From NCBI RefSeq assembly GCF_900129615.1, contig NZ_FQWI01000006.1, forward strand, positions 186,001 to 250,000: a DNA stretch of 64,000 nt. Direction: 5' to 3'. This DNA is from Pectobacterium carotovorum. Lineage in GTDB: Bacteria; Pseudomonadota; Gammaproteobacteria; Enterobacterales; Enterobacteriaceae. Positions 62,947 through 64,000 of the stretch are shown piece by piece; within the stretch, counting starts at the first letter, position 1; every line of letters begins with the position of its first letter. Made by a program: the position numbers and the translations under genes. The notes under the pieces are model-generated. The model was not told the DNA's origin. It did not search any database and saw only the letters and a program-made list of their open reading frames with translations.

Positions 62947-64000
62947 TTTTCTACCTCTTTATTTCTTTCAAGAAGTTGCTGTGTCTTAATTTCTTCATTG
63001 TATTTGTTAATATTGAAGCCACATATAAACGCAAGTCTTTCTTCTACTTGTCTCCAAAATAAATCTGTTTTCATATTTTGACTAAAGATTGCTATTTTCT
63101 CTGATAAACTGGTAACACTGTCAAAACCATCATCCAACACGTCAATGCTTCCATCTGAGTCTTTGTCCAGATAACGTAAACTTACACAGTTACTCATATA
63201 GCTATCATAATATGCAGTGCTGTTGTAAGAAATTGTCATATCATACTCTCCATTTTTAAGCAGAGACTTAATAGTTCCTTCTTTGCATAGAGAGAAGCCG
63301 TGTTCTTCAAAGACACGATGATAATCAGACTCCTTCAGAGAAGGGTGCATCTTCACATCAATATTGATGTTTTTATTTAATTTCTTGACTGAAGATACAA
63401 TATTCAAAATATGAATATTATTTTCATGAAACATGTATCGAGATAACAAGAGCAAAATAGTGAATTTTTCTTTTACTTCACGCTTCTTTAGGCTTTCAAA
63501 TGTACCAGGATAACCAGCCACAATAAGCTTTTCCGCTGGCACACCATATTCAACAAACTGTTCTCGAGTATACTCTCCCCAGCATAATAACTTATTGGCG
63601 ATTATATTTTCGTAACAAATTGCATCAATGGTTTTATCTTTAAAGAGAAAATACAAGCCATGTTGAAGCGTGTATGTTGGAATAGATCTTTTTTGAAAGA
63701 AAATATCTATGACAGATTCATTAATATGAGAACTACAAAATGACACGTAAGCACCGGGTAACGCACTCTCGTTCCTTTCAATTTCATCAATATAATTCAT
63801 TATATAGGTATAAGAAACAGCAAGCATTAACTTATCTTTTAACGCTATACCCTGTCCTTCTAAAAATACATGAACCAGCGCCTTTAAAATATTTAGAACA
63901 TTAATTTTTACAATACGGCCGTTATCATTTAGATCAACAAGATTACCGGGTGTTTGCTCGCGCACATAATCCAGAAGAGCGTAATAATCTTTTCTTTTAT
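62943..64000 (-). CDS. Polysaccharide biosynthesis protein, 5' end outside the window
   Basis: The frame stays open to the right edge, so at least 352 residues are seen and the start is missing; an internal GTG at 63965 is probably not the true start. Blocks such as TYTLQHGLYFLF, LLCWGEYTREQFVEYGVPAEKLIVAGYPG and DVKMHPSLKESDY resemble CDP-glycerol or capsule (KpsC/S-like) GT-B transferases. Function within the polysaccharide cluster is likely, exact reaction unknown. Confidence 0.7.
   Translation of the reverse strand, partial: KRKDYYALLDYVREQTPGNLVDLNDNGRIVKINVLNILKALVHVFLEGQGIALKDKLMLAVSYTYIMNYIDEIERNESALPGAYVSFCSSHINESVIDIFFQKRSIPTYTLQHGLYFLFKDKTIDAICYENIIANKLLCWGEYTREQFVEYGVPAEKLIVAGYPGTFESLKKREVKEKFTILLLLSRYMFHENNIHILNIVSSVKKLNKNINIDVKMHPSLKESDYHRVFEEHGFSLCKEGTIKSLLKNGEYDMTISYNSTAYYDSYMSNCVSLRYLDKDSDGSIDVLDDGFDSVTSLSEKIAIFSQNMKTDLFWRQVEERLAFICGFNINKYNEEIKTQQLLERNKEVEK

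Overview
The window looks like chromosome of a soft-rot enterobacterium, most likely Pectobacterium. The reasons are moderately GC-rich enterobacterial coding sequence, a complete lac locus with an E. coli-type operator, a tRNA-Asn, several plant-sugar loci (two beta-glucoside loci, a full myo-inositol pathway), a yjbEFGH exopolysaccharide operon, and a galF/gnd-flanked surface polysaccharide cluster. The genus is an inference from gene content and style, not from a search.

Layout. 1-6600: tail of an unidentified gene, then lacI-lacZ-lacY without lacA; a 21-bp operator identical to my memory of E. coli O1 precedes lacZ, and an intergenic repeat lies between lacZ and lacY. 6640-6811: tRNA-Asn with its own promoter and terminator. 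7043-13690: redox/detoxification block, with a four-gene operon (old yellow enzyme, two short-chain dehydrogenases, a zinc-free MDR quinone reductase) divergent from a TetR regulator, then an alpha/beta hydrolase divergent from a LysR regulator. 13898-17510: flavin reductase, yeaR-yoaG pair behind a good NsrR-like site (the yoaG product looks like an internal duplication), a small secreted protein and a protein of unknown function. 17530-23300: GAF-GGDEF cyclase, then a beta-glucoside PTS operon (EIIBCA, 6-phospho-beta-glucosidase, antiterminator) behind a clear RAT/terminator leader. 23437-27350: ferric iron ABC transporter behind a Fur-like site, and an orphan ParD antitoxin whose toxin is reduced to a six-codon stub.

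27431-42884: myo-inositol catabolism, transcribed leftwards in order iolA, iolD, iolG, a sugar/inositol ABC importer, a Gfo/Idh dehydrogenase, iolC (kinase fused to an aldolase-like domain), iolE, iolB, with a RpiR-type regulator (iolR) divergent from iolA. Two related, oppositely oriented intergenic repeats flank iolD. 42932-49490: an ABM monooxygenase, a MASE2-GGDEF cyclase, a second 6-phospho-beta-glucosidase/antiterminator pair with its own RAT-like leader but no PTS permease, then a secreted chorismate mutase followed by a sedolisin protease. 49815-53840: yjbEFGH. 54237-64000: gnd, galF and seven leftward polysaccharide genes (glycosyltransferases, Wzy-like polymerase, zinc-ribbon epimerase, acyltransferase, and a gene cut by the window edge) that are visibly more AT-rich than the rest.

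Together the genes describe plant-derived sugar use (galactosides, beta-glucosides, inositol), nitrosative/electrophile stress responses, and cell-surface polysaccharide synthesis. I found no transposase, prophage or CRISPR array. The most unusual items are the double-domain YoaG, the inverted repeat pair around iolD, the chorismate mutase-sedolisin operon, the PTS-less second bgl locus and the ParE stub.
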